The position numbers and the translations under genes were made by a program. The notes under the pieces were generated by a model. That model worked only from the letters and a program-made list of their open reading frames with translations, had not been told where the DNA came from and searched no databases. Source: Chloroflexota bacterium (GTDB lineage Bacteria; Chloroflexota; Dehalococcoidia; JACQGW01). From it: a stretch of DNA of 5,696 nucleotides. Position 1 is the stretch's first letter, and the number at the start of each line of letters is the position of its first letter. This document shows positions 5,345 through 5,696 of this stretch, piece by piece. The stretch spans positions 1-5,696 of the forward strand of contig JACQGW010000393.1 in NCBI GenBank assembly GCA_016199325.1, given 5' to 3'.

Positions 5345-5696
5345 GAGTTGCCCTCGACGTCTCGGCCGCGATCCACCAGACGGCCGGGATCGCCCGCTAT
5401 TGCGTTGAGCTCGCCCGGTCGCTCCAGGCGACCGCCGCCGACGGCGACGAGATCGCGCTGTTCTACGTGGGGGACGGGCCCTCACCCCGCCTCGCTTCGC
5501 TCGGCGACCCTCTCCCGCACGGCGGGAGAGGGGACCGTTTGGATCGCGAAAGCCGCGAAACGACACGACAGGCGCGAATCGAGGGGCCGCCGGCGACCCG
5601 CCGAGTGTTCTCCCTTTCGCGGCTTTCGCGCCGTTTCGGTTCCTTTCGTGGTCCAAACGTCTCCCCTCTCCCGCCGAGCGGGAGAGGGGCCGGGGG
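5341..5696 (+). CDS. GT4-type glycosyltransferase, N-terminus; frame continues into a repeat; cut by window edge
   Basis: The GTG at 5341 overlaps the regulator's TGA by 4 nt (GTGA), the same junction as at the previous gene. Residues 1-46 read as a group 1 (GT4) glycosyltransferase N-terminus: VRVALDVSAAIHQTAGIARY is the typical first strand plus nucleotide-sugar glycosyltransferase opening, followed by CVELARSLQA and the second strand EIALFYVGDG. From codon 47 (5479) the sequence is the foldback repeat, and the frame stays open to the edge (118 full codons), giving Pro/Arg/Ser-rich residues that do not look like a glycosyltransferase. Either the repeat disrupts the gene, or it has been inserted in frame into a variable loop and the enzyme resumes beyond the edge. 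The donor and acceptor sugars cannot be told. The role is probably in extracellular polysaccharide or glycolipid synthesis (inference from family). Confidence 0.7.
   Translation, partial: MRVALDVSAAIHQTAGIARYCVELARSLQATAADGDEIALFYVGDGPSPRLASLGDPLPHGGRGDRLDRESRETTRQARIEGPPATRRVFSLSRLSRRFGSFRGPNVSPLPPSGRGAG
5508..5532. repeat. Hairpin unit 1 of the foldback repeat
   Basis: CCCTCTCCCGC (5508-5518) and GCGGGAGAGGG (5522-5532) form a perfect 11-bp stem with a 3-nt ACG loop. The unit reappears with a different loop at 5663-5689. There is no T-run after it, so it is not a canonical terminator, but in RNA it would be a strong stem-loop about 165 nt into the glycosyltransferase reading frame. Confidence 0.8.
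5663..5689. repeat. Hairpin unit 2 of the foldback repeat
   Basis: CCCCTCTCCCGC (5663-5674) and GCGGGAGAGGGG (5678-5689) form a perfect 12-bp stem with a 3-nt CGA loop. Eleven stem bases are shared with unit 1, so the two units can also pair with each other and close the whole element into one long foldback. Confidence 0.8.

Larger units (their letters stand above)
5478..5696. repeat. Foldback MITE-like repeat element, right end beyond window
   Basis: The element begins at about GCCCTCACCCC (5478-5488) and ends at the window edge with GGGGCCGGGGG, which would complete an inverted end if TGAGGGC follows. Nested inverted repeats lie inside: self-complementary hairpins at 5508-5532 and 5663-5689; CGTTTGGA (5536-5543) against TCCAAACG (5652-5659); and an exact 16-bp pair, CGCGAAAGCCGCGAAA (5545-5560) against 5615-5630. 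There is no transposase frame, so it would be non-autonomous or a REP/MITE-type sequence. Similar C-rich 'CCCTCACCCC/CTCTCCCG' repeats occur in many bacterial intergenic regions; lying inside a gene is less usual. Confidence 0.75.

Noticed and set aside
5508..5532. Intrinsic terminator at the perfect hairpin
   Set aside because: There is no T-run, it recurs at 5663-5689 as part of a symmetric element, and it lies inside an open reading frame.
5162..5656. A 164-codon minus-strand open frame over the regulator end and repeat
   Set aside because: It is antisense to the winged-helix domain and translates the repeat element. Its basic, low-complexity product has no recognisable family.
5478..5696. 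CRISPR array
   Set aside because: The repeats are inverted and nested, not evenly spaced direct repeats with unique spacers.

Overview
This 5.7 kb window is GC-rich (roughly mid-60s %, by eye) and tightly packed. It looks like bacterial chromosome. Gene content, GTG starts, 4-nt overlaps and the C-rich 'CCCTCACCCC...CTCTCCCG' intergenic repeat suggest a Chloroflexota lineage of the Thermomicrobia/Sphaerobacter type. That placement is an inference from pattern memory; no marker gene here proves it.

Layout. (1) 1-1206, minus strand: a CdaR/PucR-type sugar-diacid regulator, with its last few codons cut by the window edge. (2) 1207-1541: a 335-bp divergent intergenic region dense in signals. It holds two sigma-54 (-24/-12) promoters facing away from each other, one for each flanking gene, with an imperfect dyad between them. 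A weak sigma-70-like promoter, several GTGA/TCAC dyads and a leader hairpin follow. (3) 1542-2957, plus: rpoN (sigma-54) with all conserved regions, including an exact-looking RpoN box, but with a four-cysteine zinc-ribbon-like insert after region I. (4) 2997-4634, plus: a soluble GAF-PAS histidine kinase. (5) 4631-5344: an OmpR/PhoB-type response regulator overlapping the kinase by 4 nt. (6) 5341-edge: the N-terminus of a GT4-type glycosyltransferase overlapping the regulator by 4 nt. After 46 codons its frame runs, without a stop, into a foldback MITE-like repeat that fills the rest of the window.

How it may work together. The RpoN gene appears to be read from a near-consensus promoter for its own product, and the divergent CdaR-like regulator from a second, weaker one. 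This suggests a sigma-54 autoregulatory node tied to a metabolite-sensing regulator. No AAA+ enhancer-binding activator, which sigma-54 requires, is encoded in the window. The kinase, regulator and glycosyltransferase are translationally coupled and probably form one transcription unit, possibly with its own extended -10 promoter in the 39-nt gap after rpoN.

I do not see a wholly new multi-gene system. The items most worth a second look are the paired sigma-54 promoters, the cysteine insert in RpoN, and the in-frame repeat inside the glycosyltransferase gene.
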